From NCBI GenBank assembly GCA_963575745.1, contig CAUYUJ010000880.1, positions 145,001-209,000 of the forward strand: a stretch of DNA of 64,000 bases. Direction: 5' to 3'. Every line of letters begins with the position of its first letter. Position 1 is the first letter of the stretch. A model generated the notes under the pieces. It was not told where the DNA came from and made no database searches. It saw only the letters and a program-made list of their open reading frames with translations. The translations under genes and the position numbers were made by a program. Shown in pieces: positions 32,131-42,545 of the stretch. The stretch comes from Prorocentrum cordatum (Eukaryota > Sar > Dinophyceae > Prorocentrales > Prorocentraceae).

Positions 32131-32316
32131 AACGAACAATGACATGAACATAAAAACTCTGAGGTCCGCGCGGAGTTGTCGGATCCGCGCTGGACCCTCC
32201 TGGCGGCGCCTCCGCCGCCGCCCCTGGCGCGCTCCGCACGCCAGGGAGGGGGGTCCAGCTCCGATCCGAGAAATCTGCGCGGACCTCCGAGTTCTTATGT
32301 TTGTAATTTTTCGTTC
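32131..32316. mobile_element. Family G GC-rich foldback, copy G5 (best preserved)
   Basis: Outer arms GAACGAACAATGACATGAAC and GTTTGTAATTTTTCGTTC pair, then AACTCTGAGGTCCGCGCGGA pairs with GCGCGGACCTCCGAGTTC, then GGATCCGCGCTGGACCC with GGGTCCAGCTCCGATCC. The core is GGCGCGCTCCGCACGCC. The whole 186 bases can form one long hairpin. Confidence 0.75.
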
Positions 32317-32510
32317 CCCTGAAGAGGGGGGGGATGACAAGGGGGGTGCGTCCGTTGTCGTGGGGCGTTGCGTAAGGAGGGGGCGTCGACCAGGGGGGCG
32401 AAGCAGGGTGCAGCTTTTGTGCCCCAGCGGGGCCCCAAAAAGGACCCCTTCGGGCCGAGGAGGGGTACGAAAAGTTCGCGTCTCTTCGCCCCTCATTTTC
32501 GGGGGCGGCA

Positions 32511-32700
32511 ATGAGGGGATGATGACTAGGGGTGTGTGGACATCATGGCGGGGGCCATGATATCTCCAAGGATTTCACGGCGTCCCTTTTTGTGTCAATA
32601 CGTCCCCAGCCCCCCCCCTGAGCCGCGCACGTGCCTGCGGACATGATTTGCGATCCCCCCCCCCTTGAACGCTCCCTTCTTGGACGCCCCCGAACTTCGG
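32511..32700. mobile_element. Family J repeat, copy J1
   Basis: GATGATGACTAGGGG, GGACATCATGG, TACGTCCC, GAGCCGCGCACGTGCC and CATGATTTGCG occur in the same order at 50423-50590 (J2). Partial inverted similarity of the ends suggests a foldback, but it is weak. Confidence 0.55.
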
Positions 32701-32744
32701 CGGCGAGCGATGGGGGGAAGCGAAAAGGAAAATGCCTTCTCAGA

Positions 32745-32866
32745 AGGCGGCGGGGCTTCTCAGAAAGCTTCGTGCCTTCCCTGAGGTTTTCCGCATCTTC
32801 GGGGAAAGGGTAAAAAAACGTCTGAGAAGACCGTAGCTCTGCCGAGCCTTCTGAGAAGTCCCGCCC
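32745..32866. mobile_element. Family F-related foldback, copy F3
   Basis: The left arm GGCGGGGCTTCTCAGAAAGC is inverted at GCCTTCTGAGAAGTCCCGCC. The interior CTGAGGTTTTCCGCATCTTC is shared with a partial copy at 57570-57650. Confidence 0.6.
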
Positions 32867-33734
32867 CCTCTCACTTCCCCCCCCCGGCGCGCCGCCGAGT
32901 ATTGGGGGGTGGCCCCAATGGGGGGGGAGGGGGCAACAGGGGCCCAAAAGGGGCCTTACAGGACCCCTGTAGGGCCCTTTCCTTCATCCTCCCCTTGTAG
33001 GTCACCCCCCCAATGTCGGAAACTGGATGCTATACACTACCAGTGGCGGGTTGCTTCTCAATCCCATGATTTTTTGAACGTAGGGGCGGTGTGGTGTATA
33101 CTGTCTGATCCGTTCTCCCGGGAACCGGCGAACAACGTGTACCCCAGGGTCCCGTATGCACCAGGATCCGCTTTCATGTTCATATTCCAGTGCAGGGTCG
33201 GAAAAAGCGTCGGTGCATAGAGCGCGGTCCCCTACGATCACCACTCACCAAACCACCCCAACCCAAGCCGAAGGCCTCATTTTGTCTTCCATTTCCAGTG
33301 GGGGGGGGTCGGGGAGCATCGAAAAAAGCATAAGGAGCCCATACCCCCCCAACTTGAAATTCGGGCCTTCGGGTTGGGTTGAGGTGGCCTGGTAGGTAGT
33401 CATACAAGGACCACCCGCCCGAGATACGCGGTCTCACGGATGTTCCCCGCGCGGGGCACCCGCGAAAGAACGCCCCGTATCCGCGCGTGTCCGCGGGGGT
33501 CGCGGCCCATGGGTCCCGCCGTCGAGGCCGTGGAGATACGCACGTGTTTTTTTTGTAAGTCGGGCTTGTTCCTCTACGGGGAGAATATCCAAACATTTCC
33601 AGCAAATCGTATGGGGACGATTTGTGTTAAGTGTCTGTTCCACTATTTCTCATGTTTCCTCCAAAATCCGTTTGTAGGGGATGGGGAAGTGTACGACCTG
33701 AACGTGCTTCTCGCCCACGTGTTCTTGTGACTTG
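32867..33734. other. No supported gene
   Basis: G-rich to about 33000 and then moderate-GC DNA. No motif or clear element end. Confidence 0.4.
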
Positions 33735-34051
33735 GGCCTCCCAAGTGTGATCCGAGTCGTAGGATCGAGCCGCATCGCCGATTCATCGTCGATGCGGCTC
33801 GATGTGGAATCCATGCTTCCCCACACCGACGTCGCCAGTGCATCGCCGACGTCGCCGACGCATCGCCGATGCCTCGCCGACACATCGGCGATGCTCTGGC
33901 GGTGCGGTGCGATCCGTCGGCCCCATCTACTCGGACCCCATCTTCTAGGAGGCCTCTACTGACCTCCTCCTCGTCCTCCCCTGAGGATGAATTGGCGGTG
34001 CGGTGCGATCCGTCGGCCCCATTTACTCGGACCCCATCTTCTGGGAGGCCT
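33735..34051. mobile_element. Family A foldback, copy A3 with duplicated right end
   Basis: The left end GGGCCTCCCAAGTGTGATCC and right end CCCATCTTCTAGGAGGCCT (to 33955) enclose GCATCGCCGATTCATCG palindromes. The right-terminal 60 bases (GCGGTGCGGTGCGATCCGTC onward) are repeated at 33995-34051 after a 97-base step, so the 3' end carries a tandem partial duplication. Confidence 0.7.
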
Positions 34052-34174
34052 CGGCCGACCTCCTCCTCGTTTCCCCCCCGAGAGATCAGATCCTGGTGTC
34101 TCGATTTTTCTTCGGGCCGGGGCACCTGCGCCTTCGTTTCGCGCCTCTTGACCCTCGCAGATCGATCTGGCCTT

Positions 34175-34317
34175 AAATCGGGCCTGTCCATGCACAGGAG
34201 GAACAGTCACAAATAATAGAAAAGTAGCCTTGGGATGATTTGTTGACCATTTTTGCTGCACCTTTTGGTATGAATCATGTTTTGTCCAAAACCTGCCTGT
34301 AGGAGGACACGGCCGAC
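34175..34317. mobile_element. Family C foldback, copy C1 (diverged)
   Basis: The left end ATCGGGCCTGTCCATGCACA and right end CCTGTAGGAGGACACGGCCGA are inverted. It is preceded by TTAA, as are C2 and C3. Confidence 0.6.
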
Positions 34318-34567
34318 CGACATCTGGCCCGACAACTGAGGCAGAACGATTGTGCCTGGGGCTCGGAGTGTGATTTCCGAAGATGTTGCAATTGTGTTCG
34401 CTGCGTCGGATCTCAGGGTTCTCCTCTCCGCCACAACAAATGTAGTACACAGACAGTCTTCAAGAGTTAATTCCTGGGTCTCAGGGGAGGGTGGCAGCGT
34501 ATGGATCACCACCAGGGACCAGCAAATTGATACACCGCCGCTGTCCCTGAAGGCGGGGGCAACAACA

Positions 34568-34748
34568 GGGGGGGATAGGCATAGGGGGGATGCATCGATC
34601 CCCAATCGCCCATTGATAGCTGATAAGGGGCCCGATGGCCCCAGCTCGCCCAGGAATGTGCAGATTCGCTATCGGGGGCCTATCGCAGATCTGTCGGCGA
34701 GGTATCACCGATTCCAGGTCGATGCATCCCCCCCTAGGCCTTACCCCC
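34568..34748. mobile_element. Family B foldback, copy B1
   Basis: The left end GGGGATAGGCATAGGGGGGA then TGCATCGATCC pairs with the right end TCGATGCATCCCCCCCTAGG then CCTTACCCCC. Inner blocks CAATCGCCC and TCACCGATTCC also pair loosely. About 181 bp. Confidence 0.65.
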
Positions 34749-34837
34749 CGTGTCGTTGCCCCTTCCTGAAGGTACATGCAAAACTCGTCGGAGGGCGTCC
34801 GCGTGTACATTTTCGTGGCGTGTCCTCCTCCTCTTCG

Positions 34838-35038
34838 TGGCGTGTCCTCCTCCTCCTCCCCCTCCTGCTCCTCCTCCTCCTCCTCCTCCTCCTCCCTTCT
34901 CCCCCTCCCCCTCCTCCTCCTCCTCCTCCTCCTCTTCCTCCTCCTTCCTTCCTTCCTCCTCCTCCCCATCCCCCTCCTCCTCCTCCCCCTCCTCTTCCCC
35001 CTCCTCCTCCTCCTCCTCCTCCTCCTCCTCCTCCTCCT
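34838..35038. repeat. (CCT)n microsatellite
   Basis: CCT/TCC repeats with CTTCCTTCC and CCCCC interruptions. It starts after two direct copies of CGTGGCGTGTCCTCCTC. Confidence 0.9.
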
Positions 35039-35215
35039 GATCGCAAACATGGATCAAGGGGGCGTGGATTAGCGACGGGTCCCGCTCCCATGAGCAATCG
35101 CGGATCCCCGCCGGGGAGCGAGGCGGCACCAGGCCGCCTGGATCTTGGAGAGGGCACCTCCCTGGATCAATGGATTTGGCGGCCGCGCGCCAGATCCATG
35201 GATCGCTATTCTTAA

Positions 35216-35399
35216 GTCGGGCCTGTCCCCCTACAGGGGGATTTGCGACGAAAAATAAAAGATACCCCAAACATAATCCAAAAATAGTCAAACAATAGTC
35301 TGGTGACTATTTTTTGAATATGTTTTGACCTTTTTGGGGTATTTGTGGTGTATGCTTTATTTTTCGTCGGCAATCCCCCTGTAGGGGGACACGCCCGAC
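35216..35399. mobile_element. Family C foldback, copy C2
   Basis: The left end GTCGGGCCTGTCCCCCTACA is inverted at the right end TGTAGGGGGACACGCCCGAC. The interior has GACGAAAAATAAA opposed to TTTATTTTTCGTC. Flanks are TTAA on the left and GTAA on the right. Confidence 0.75.
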
Positions 35400-35456
35400 G
35401 TAACGCTAATCCCTACCTGCGCGCCCCCGACTGATGTCCCTGCGCCCCTTCCCGTC

Positions 35457-35908
35457 GAGCAGTGGCGGGGCGTCTTGGTCTGCCCATAGTCTAGGCCTCC
35501 TGGATGGGGTCGGAGCAGGTGGGGTCGGAGGATCGCGCCGCATCGCCGATGCATCGGCGATGCGGCTCGATGCGGAGTCCGATCTCATCCACGCCGGCAC
35601 CACCGGTGCATCGCCGACGTCGCTGGTGCATCGCCAATGCGATCCATCGGCGATGCGGCGGGATCCTCCGACACAATCTACTCCGACCCCATCTAGGAGG
35701 CCTCTATACAGGCTCACCAAATAATGTGTTCGGAACCTGTTGTGGGGTGCACGAAATGTTCTGAGAACCTGTCTTATTGGGGCTGTCTTGTTTTAGCACA
35801 CCGGGCTTACGTTCTACGAGCATGTGTCTTCTTCATATCCGAACATTCTTCGTTCTAAGAATTTTTCGCGGTACGCTTATAGGTCTACCGGGACGGTCGC
35901 CCCTGCTC
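35457..35908. mobile_element. Family D foldback, copy D3, interrupted by A2
   Basis: The D left terminus GAGCAGTGGCGGGGCGTCTT then GGTCTGCCCATAG (35457-35489) is separated from the rest of D (ACAGGCTCACCAAATAATGT from 35708; right end GGGACGGTCGCCCCTGCTC) by a complete family A element. D was therefore present before A2 inserted. Confidence 0.7.
35493..35703. mobile_element. Family A foldback, copy A2, nested in D3
   Basis: The left end AGGCCTCCTGGATGGGGTCG and right end GACCCCATCTAGGAGGCCT are near-perfect inverted repeats, with GCATCGCCGATGCATCGG palindromes inside. It is bounded by TA at both ends when read as TA-GGCCTCC and GGAGGCCTC-TA. Confidence 0.8.
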
Positions 35909-36091
35909 AATCTCCGTGCTTCTGCTCTTCTTCCTCCGTTGGCTCCCTCATCCGCCCTCATGCTGCTCTGCCTCGTGCTCTTCCTTCCTCTCGTCCCTCT
36001 GCGCCGTCTCCCGCGTTTTGTTGATACGGACGCCCTGGCGACGACAAGCCTGCGGGAACAGAAACATCCCAGTGCCCAGGTCCCCCTCGAG

Positions 36092-36330
36092 CCAGGCCGA
36101 GGCGCTGGAGGAGCTCGAGGTCGAAGCCAGCGTTAAGTCGGGCCTGTCCCTCTACAGGGGAAATTTTCAAAAATGGCCAAAACAGCCTGGGGACGATGTG
36201 TTGATCAATATATTAGTTTGTTTCTTGTATTCTTTGGTATTTTCATTTTTCGTCCAAGGTCCGCCTTTAGGGGGACACGCCCGACCCAAAACCAGGCCGA
36301 GGCGCTGAAGGAGCTCGAGGTCGAAGCCAG
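36092..36330. repeat. 39-bp direct repeats flanking element C3
   Basis: 36092-36130 and 36292-36330 both begin CCAGGCCGAGGCGCTG and end GAGGTCGAAGCCAG, with a single A/G difference, exactly 200 bases apart. Confidence 0.9.
36137..36285. mobile_element. Family C foldback, copy C3
   Basis: The left end GTCGGGCCTGTCCCTCTACA and right end TTTAGGGGGACACGCCCGAC are inverted; interior AAAATGGCCAAAACAG then TTTTTCGTCC. TTAA precedes it. It sits between the 39-bp direct repeats. Confidence 0.75.
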
Positions 36331-36590
36331 AGATATCCGCAAGAGATTGGTTGCCATGCTGGCCGTCGTGCCAGCGAGCCGACCAGGGAGAGAGCTGCAG
36401 GCGTCCGTGGGCTCGGCGAAGCCGAAGCCGGGCTTCCCACGCGCCCCGTGTGATTCTGTGCACCTGCTCGGGGCGGACAAAAGCAGTCGTCACCGTCATT
36501 GGGACGATCGTTCCTGCTGCATCGGGCCGCCCCCCAAGCGAAACGAAGGTCCTATTGTTCAGTGGCTTCGGAAGCCATGTTCCCGACCGC

Positions 36591-37034
36591 ATCTCCTCAA
36601 CCGGGCCAGTGAGGGGGGGCCTTTGCGGCGCACCCGCGCACCCGTCTCACACGGTGGCAAGTGGGAGCAGGCTTTCGAAAGGAATTGATTTTGGCATGCT
36701 CCCGTTGTGGTGGCCTCGGTACGGACCACGGCAGAAAGAGCGGGAAGCTTGTGCAGGAGTGCCAGGCCCCCACCGGGAAACACTAAGTTGCTTGGCCAGG
36801 GAGCTTCATATTCTCAGGTAACTGCCCAGGGACCTCGTCTAATCTATACTTTTTTATGTATCAGTATATATGATCGAGTTCTCTTTCCGTTCCGGCGGTT
36901 CCGTATCCTCTCACGAGGGGGTGGCGAGACCCGTTGTCACCCGAGGACGACGCCGAAAGCCACATGGATCTTCCGCACTCCGATGGGAACCTCCACAAAC
37001 CTTAGAACCATCTGGGAATGTTTCCAAGGCAACA
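36591..37034. other. No supported gene
   Basis: Moderate-GC DNA without recognised motif; ends in the GAC repeat zone. Confidence 0.4.
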
Positions 37035-37048
37035 GAGGACGACGACGA

Positions 37049-37104
<56 letters not shown>

Positions 37105-37196
37105 GCGGCGGCGGTTGCAGCGCTGGCGGCGGCGGCGCCAGCGACGGCGCCGGCGCCGGCGACGGCGACGGTGAACACAACGACGTCGACGGTGAT

Positions 37197-37235
<39 letters not shown>

Positions 37236-37460
37236 GGTGACCCCAACGACGATAACGACGCCCCCGACGACGACGACAACGATGGCCATGACGACGACGA
37301 CACCGACTACGAACAGCGACAACGACGGCTCTGCTGCGACGAGGACGACGATGACGGGAATGACGACGAGCTTTTACGATGGCTTGGAAAGCCATGACGA
37401 CGACGCACGTTTACGGATGACGATGCACGGACGGACGAGCGGACCACGACGGTGACGAAC
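37035..37460. repeat. (GAC)n / (GGC)n triplet repeat zone
   Basis: Pure GAC at 37041-37090, then GGC-rich, then interrupted GAC/GATGAC to about 37460. The 175-codon Asp-rich frame is repeat-derived. Confidence 0.9.
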
Positions 37461-37609
37461 ACAACGACGACGGCGACCACGACGACGTCACGCTGGCGAC
37501 GACCACACGCGGCTCTCTGCTGCGCTGCAGCGCAGGAGCGCGACAGCGTGGGCGCCTACAACGGGCCCGAGTTCGAGGACCGGCTGCCGCCGTCGCCCGC
37601 CGTCGCGCC

Positions 37610-37615
37610 CGCCGC

Positions 37616-37667
<52 letters not shown>

Positions 37668-38028
37668 GAAAAGTCACGGCGCCGGGTTCTTGAGAGCTCT
37701 CGGCTGAAGGGGGAGGCACTGCCGGGCCCCGGGACCTGCAAAAAGTACTCGGCTCCTTCTCCTCCTCCTCCTCCTCCCACTCCTCCTCCTCGCCGTCGTC
37801 TTCCTCGTCCTCCTTTTCCTTTTCCTCCTCCTCCTCCTCCTCCTCCTCCTCCTCCTCCTCCTCCTCCCTCCTCCTCTTCCCCCTCCCCCTCTTCCCTCCT
37901 CCTCCTCCTCCTCCTCCTCCTCCTGCTCCTCCTCCTTCTCGTCGTCGTCGTCCTCCTCCTCTTCCTTTTCCCCCTCCTCCTCCTCCCCTTCCTGCTCCTC
38001 CTCCTACTCCTCGTCCTCCTCCTCGGGA
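37610..38028. repeat. (CGT)n then (CCT)n microsatellites
   Basis: GTCGTC repeats at 37626-37666 and CCT/CTC repeats at 37757-38028, with a short non-repetitive piece between. Confidence 0.9.
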
Positions 38029-39362
38029 TGAAAAGCCTGCCCTGGGGAGATGGTTTCCAATTCTGGGGGGGGGGCACCTGTGCGCTGCGACCAGTGAATG
38101 AAAAATAGCATTAACAGAAAAACGACGGAGGTGAGGGTCCTCATCATCCCACCTGCCTGCGCCATCTTCCGTCGTCTGTGCGGACCTCGACTCTTCCATC
38201 CTCCGTCGTCCACCAAGGCATTTTTGTTCGAGGCCCCTGCATCTATGGGGCCCTCTCCCGCCCGCCGTACAACGGCGACTGGGCGGAGGACGAGGACGAG
38301 GAGGAGGGAGGAAGTGAGGGGATGTATGAGAGGGAGAGGCAGATGTGAGAAGGGCAAGCGAGGCGCGGCCGCGCCATATCTGGCTTTGGCATCCCAGGTT
38401 TCCCCTCCCGCAGATCCTTTCCTGTGGCGCTGAATTCGTCTCTATCTGCTGGTTGGGGCGCCTTCAATCATGTTTCATCTCAGCATGACTCCATGTGTTG
38501 ATGCGTAATCAAACAGCAGCTTGTTGTGCAGTGGACAGGACGGAGGAGGCTGTGGATGAGCAGGGGACGAGCAGAAGAAAGAGTACGATTATGAGGAATG
38601 AGGGAGCAGCAGCAGCAGCACGAAAAGAAATGACCAGGAGCCGGAGGAGCAGGAAGGGCAGGGAAAACGTGGAGCGGGGAAAAGGAGAGGGGGATGGCAA
38701 CGACGAGAAGACATTCGGATATCCAGAATGTGGTCCGCGCGTGGGCAACAGCGGCAACTGTGAACCACGGAAGCAAACAGGCGATCCTGAAATGTTGCCA
38801 TCGGTGCAGCGGGAGTACCATATTGTGGGGAGAAGTTGTTTTTGTCGAACATCTAGAACAACAGACCACATGGAAACCCGCGAGCGCCATCTGCGTGTAT
38901 ATATATATACCGGTATGTAGAAGGCATCTGGATGAGTCTACTTCCCCCCTCCTGTGCTTCGGTGCTGCGGGAATCGTCTGGCGGTGCCACAGTGCCATCG
39001 CCGCTTCCCCTCACCCCCCTTTAAAACTGCACCTTTTGATTACCGTTCCAGGGCTCGAGGGAAACAGTGCTTTGCCGACTTCGTGGACTGTTGTCGTTTT
39101 AAAATCGTTTCGCAGCAAAGGCAGAACGAAGACAAAGCCAAGGAAACGAAAACAGCACGGCAACGAAACACCAGATACAGCTCCTGCCCAGTTCTACCCT
39201 CCTCTCTCCCCTGACCCTGTCCAGGAGATGCCTGACTCTCTCCGCGTACTGTTCTTGCACAGCTAGGATTTCGACACGTCTTTTTTTCTTCGTAAGGTGT
39301 CGCAGGGTGCTTCTTACAATCCGATGTTCCGTCAGAGGTTGAGGATGGTGCTCCGCTTGCCT
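38029..39362. other. No supported gene
   Basis: Moderate-GC DNA with an unrecognised 141-codon frame (38495-38920) rich in Arg, Glu and Gly. No motif or splice support. If the MAM33 exon at 40537 has upstream exons here, they are not recognisable to me. Confidence 0.35.
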
Positions 39363-39516
39363 TGGCATCGCTCGGACGTGTGCATTTTTCCTTCGGCGAG
39401 GACCATCGAGGAGCATCCTTGATCACTCGGCGAAAAAAACACGCACGAAACCGACAAAAAACACAGGGAATGGAAACCGACAAAAACACAGGAAATGGAC
39501 GTCCGAGCGATGGCCA
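39363..39516. mobile_element. Family H foldback, copy H2
   Basis: TGGCATCGCTCGGACGTGTG at the left and GGACGTCCGAGCGATGGCCA at the right. A 25-base internal block (ACCGACAAAAACACAGG) is tandemly duplicated, which explains the extra length relative to H1 and H3. Confidence 0.8.
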
Positions 39517-39873
39517 GTCAGAGCTTCAGGATGGTGCTCTGCCTGCCGCATGGGCCTCATTCTCGGATCGGCGTTTGCTTCCGTCGTTCAGACTGGCGCT
39601 CTCGCCCAAGCGCGGGCCACTCGTCATAATCCGAGTCCTTTTTCATCGCTGTCGCCCCCCTCGTCTCCCCTCTGCCTTCCCCTGGTCCTCCAGCTCCTCC
39701 CGCTGCTTCCATTCCAGCCCCTGCTGCTATTCAGTCTCCGTGCCCCTCCATGTGCTTCATCCTCTCCATGTTTCTCCGCCTCCTCCTCCTCCCCCTCCTC
39801 CTAATGTGCGCAGCCTTCTTTTTTCCGCTTGCGCATAACTCGATGGGGCGTTTCAGGGAGTTCCAGGCCTTAG

Positions 39874-40087
39874 GGGGGCCTGGAAACGACAGGGCCGTTT
39901 TTGTTACCGGTTCCGTTTTGCCGTTTTGTTCGCCGGTTCCGACGCCGTTTTTTTACAGGTTCCGTCGCCGGTTTTTGACCGGTTGCGGCTCCGGTTCCAG
40001 TTTTGGAGCCGTGTTTTTGCCGTTCCCATTTTCAAAGGACATTTTTTTGGAAACGGTGAAAAAACGGCCCTGCCGTTTCCGGGGCCC
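39874..40087. mobile_element. Family I foldback, copy I1
   Basis: The left end GGGGCCTGGAAACGACAGGG then CCGTTTTTG is inverted at AAAAAACGGCCCTGCCGTTT then CCGGGGCCCAC. The interior is made of GGTTCCG and GCCGTTTTT blocks. The copy at 55234 is in the opposite orientation. Confidence 0.75.
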
Positions 40088-40351
40088 ACAAAGTTTCAGG
40101 CACATGGCACGCGTCCGCGGATAGAGAAGAGCCGAGCGCAGTGGGAAGGGATGGAAGGGAGGGGAAGGATGTCAGTTGTGGCGCGAGCGCACCTGGCTTG
40201 CCTGGGCGCCTCCACAGGCCCAGAGAAGGCCCAGAAAGGTACAGTACCTTGTGGGATCAGCACGTCACACCAACGTCCGAGTCCTCGATGCGGCAGCGCC
40301 CGCGCGAACACCGTTTGGCGGCGCGGCCTCGCGTGCAGCGTCGAGGCGCCG

Positions 40352-40467
<116 letters not shown>

Positions 40468-40536
40468 TGCGCGCGCACATCACACCTTGGACATGTCGAG
40501 CGACCAACGGAGGCGACAACACAAATACATGCGGAG

Positions 40537-40614
40537 GACCTCGACGACAAGCTGCAGGAGGCCTTCGACGAGTACCTGGCCGAGCTCGGCATGTCCAGCG
40601 AGGTGTGCGACTTC
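40537..40614 (+). CDS. Mitochondrial p32/MAM33-family exon
   Basis: Between an AG acceptor (GCGGAG) and a GT donor (GTGGAG at 40615), 26 codons read DLDDKLQEAFDEYLAELGMS then SEVCDF. The pattern (L)D(D/E)xLQxAFxEYLxExG is the conserved C-terminal helix of the p32/gC1qR/MAM33 family. These are acidic doughnut-shaped trimers of the mitochondrial matrix, linked to ribosome and oxidative metabolism. The exon is phase 0 at both ends. Remaining exons, including the final helix, are not found in the window. An antisense retroelement ORF begins 90 bases after the donor, so the next intron has been invaded. Confidence 0.6.
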
Positions 40615-40703
40615 GTGGAGCGACCCCCCACGGGAGGGTACTGAGGGTACTGATGATCCCGGGTGGGTCCACACCCCCTGGCACACAGGCCGAAAGTAGG
40701 AGG

Positions 40704-41576
40704 CTAGCCTATGCTATCCTCCTCGTCCCAATCCGCCGAAAAGTCATCCCGAGGGCGCTGGTCACTCTCCCAAGCAACAAGCGCCTCGGGGGTAGCGAAA
40801 CCGTGCAAGTTCGCAATCAGTTGGGGTGACAAGGCCGGAAGCTCAGCGATCGTTGAGGTTGGGAGAGGATCACCCTCGGCCGCTACTGGTGCCTCTACAG
40901 CTTCGCTGGTAGGACCCGCATTCCAACCAGCACCACCCCCAACAGGCTCAAAGCCAAGCAAAGGACCCCAAACAGCCTTCGTCCCGTCTGTCGGGCCAAA
41001 CGGGGTGCCCACAGTGGCCTTACCCAGGTTATGGCCTGGGAACAAACCACGCTTTAAACGGGACCTCTGGGTCTCATACTCCGAATGGGAGGATCCTTTG
41101 CAGTTAGATTGAAGGCCTCCCCGCGCACTCTGATGCGCCGAAGCCCCACAGCACTTACAAAAAATTATGTCATCAAGAGCTGCACCGTCCTCTGCCTGGA
41201 CCGTGGCCTGGACGATGGAATGGCCTCTAAGCACCCAGGGAACACCAGAAACCTGGAGGAAGTCCCTGGGGGCAGGATGAGGCGGAGGCGGAGGGGAAGG
41301 AAGAGCAGAACCCATAGCCCCCATGGCCCTGGGACCCCGCTCAAAAGGCCTCACACCCGCCTCCTGGCAGGCCTCCTGGAGGGCCTGCGAAAACTCATCC
41401 TCGAATTGAATATCCGCTGTACCGGCAATGCCGTCAGAATCAGGTTGCTCCAGGGACCCGAAGGCAGCCTGGGCACGTCCATGCCACAAAGCACAGTCTC
41501 TAACAATTCGCTTAGAACCTGAAACAAAAAAAGGGCCAGCGCTCAGGAATTGCCCAGCCTCCTCCCCCTCACCCAC
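40704..41576 (-). CDS. Retroelement-type zinc-finger ORF, 290 codons
   Basis: The translation from the ATG at 41574-41576 shows, around residues 113-182, VPWVLRGHSIV, then DDIIFCKCCGASAHQ with cysteines 140, 142, 143 and 159, then RSRLKRGLFPG. The same order (GH, CxxCG, a later single C, then RLxxGLxP) ends ORF2 of the LINE at 49.5 kb and the minus-strand ORF at 63.5 kb. So I read this as the C-terminal part of a dinoflagellate non-LTR element protein, possibly an isolated gene derived from one. No reverse transcriptase is upstream on this strand; a GGA/CCT microsatellite begins there. The frame is uninterrupted to TAG/TGA, suggesting recent origin or constraint. The true start is unknown. 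Confidence 0.55.
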   Translation of the reverse strand: MGEGEEAGQFLSAGPFFVSGSKRIVRDCALWHGRAQAAFGSLEQPDSDGIAGTADIQFEDEFSQALQEACQEAGVRPFERGPRAMGAMGSALPSPPPPPHPAPRDFLQVSGVPWVLRGHSIVQATVQAEDGAALDDIIFCKCCGASAHQSARGGLQSNCKGSSHSEYETQRSRLKRGLFPGHNLGKATVGTPFGPTDGTKAVWGPLLGFEPVGGGAGWNAGPTSEAVEAPVAAEGDPLPTSTIAELPALSPQLIANLHGFATPEALVAWESDQRPRDDFSADWDEEDSIG

Positions 41577-42545
41577 GGGAGGGGGAGGAGGGGGAGCAGG
41601 AGGAGGAGGAGGAGGAGGAGGAGGAGGAGGAGGAGGAGGAGGGGGAGGAGGAGGGGGAGGGGTAGGAAGGGGAGGGGAGGAGACGGAGGCGGAGGAGGAG
41701 GAGGAGGAGGAGGAGGAGAGGAGGAGGAGGAGGAGGAGGAGGAGGAGAGGAGGAGGAGGAGGAGGAGGAGGAGGAGGAGGGGGGGGAGGGGAGGAGGAGG
41801 AGGAGGAGGAGGAGGAGGAGGAGGAGGAGAGAGGAGGAGAGGAGGAGGAGGAGGGGGAGGAGGAGGAGGCCCCCGTCGGCGGGCCGCCGGCGCCCCGCCC
41901 GCCGCGCCTCGCCTCGCTCTTCCCGTCCTCCCCCCTCCCTCACTCTCTCCCTCCCTTTGCCTCCTTCCCCCCCTCCCTCCGCCTCCTCTTCCCTCCCCTT
42001 ACACTCCCTCCTCCCTCCTACAATCCCTCCTCCCTCGTTTCTCCTGGCTCTCTCGTCCTCCTTCCTCCCTCCCTCCCTCTTTCCTCCTCGCCCCTCTCCT
42101 TTCTCCTCCCTCGTCCTCCCTCCGCCTTATCCCTCCTCCTCCTCCTCCTTCCTCCTCCATCCTCTTCGCCTCGTTCGTGTCCCGATCCCAGACGCGTTTC
42201 CAGGAGGCGGGGTGGACTTCTGGGCCGTCTTGGTCGTGGGGTTGAGGCCCGAGGATCCGAGGTCGAGGTGGCATGTCTCTCGGCATGACTGCGTCACTGA
42301 TCCCAGTCCCGTTTCCGTGCCCACTCTCCCTCCTCCTTCCTTCCTTTGTTCTTCCCGCCTCTCCTCCTCCTCCTCCTCCGTCTCCCCCCTCCCCCCTCTC
42401 CTTCTCCTACTCCCTCCTCATCCCTGCCTGGCTACACGACCTGGTCAGCCTGGTGGTCCTTCCCCCTCTCTCCTTTCCTGCTCCCCTCCTGCTCTCTCCT
42501 CCTCCCCCCTCTCCATCTCCTCCTCCCAGAGCGCGGCAATACTGT
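41577..42545. repeat. (GGA)n tract followed by C/T-rich tract
   Basis: GGA repeats at 41577-41872, then a short GC-rich spacer, then CTCCCTCC-type pyrimidine DNA at 41925-42165 and again at 42310-42530. The two halves are inverted in base composition. Confidence 0.85.

Larger units (their letters stand above)
36030..36590 (+). pseudogene. Coiled-coil coding remnant split by a family C element
   Basis: Upstream of the C3 element one frame reads SSQAEALEELEVEAS; downstream another reads QNQAEALKELEVEARDIRKR then LVAMLAVVPASRPGRELQAS and KPKPGFPRAPCDSVHLLGAD. Glu/Leu-rich heptads suggest a coiled coil. No family is recognised. The remnant may be host gene or retroelement ORF1. The repeated 13-residue block arises from the 39-bp direct repeats that flank C3. 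Confidence 0.35.
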
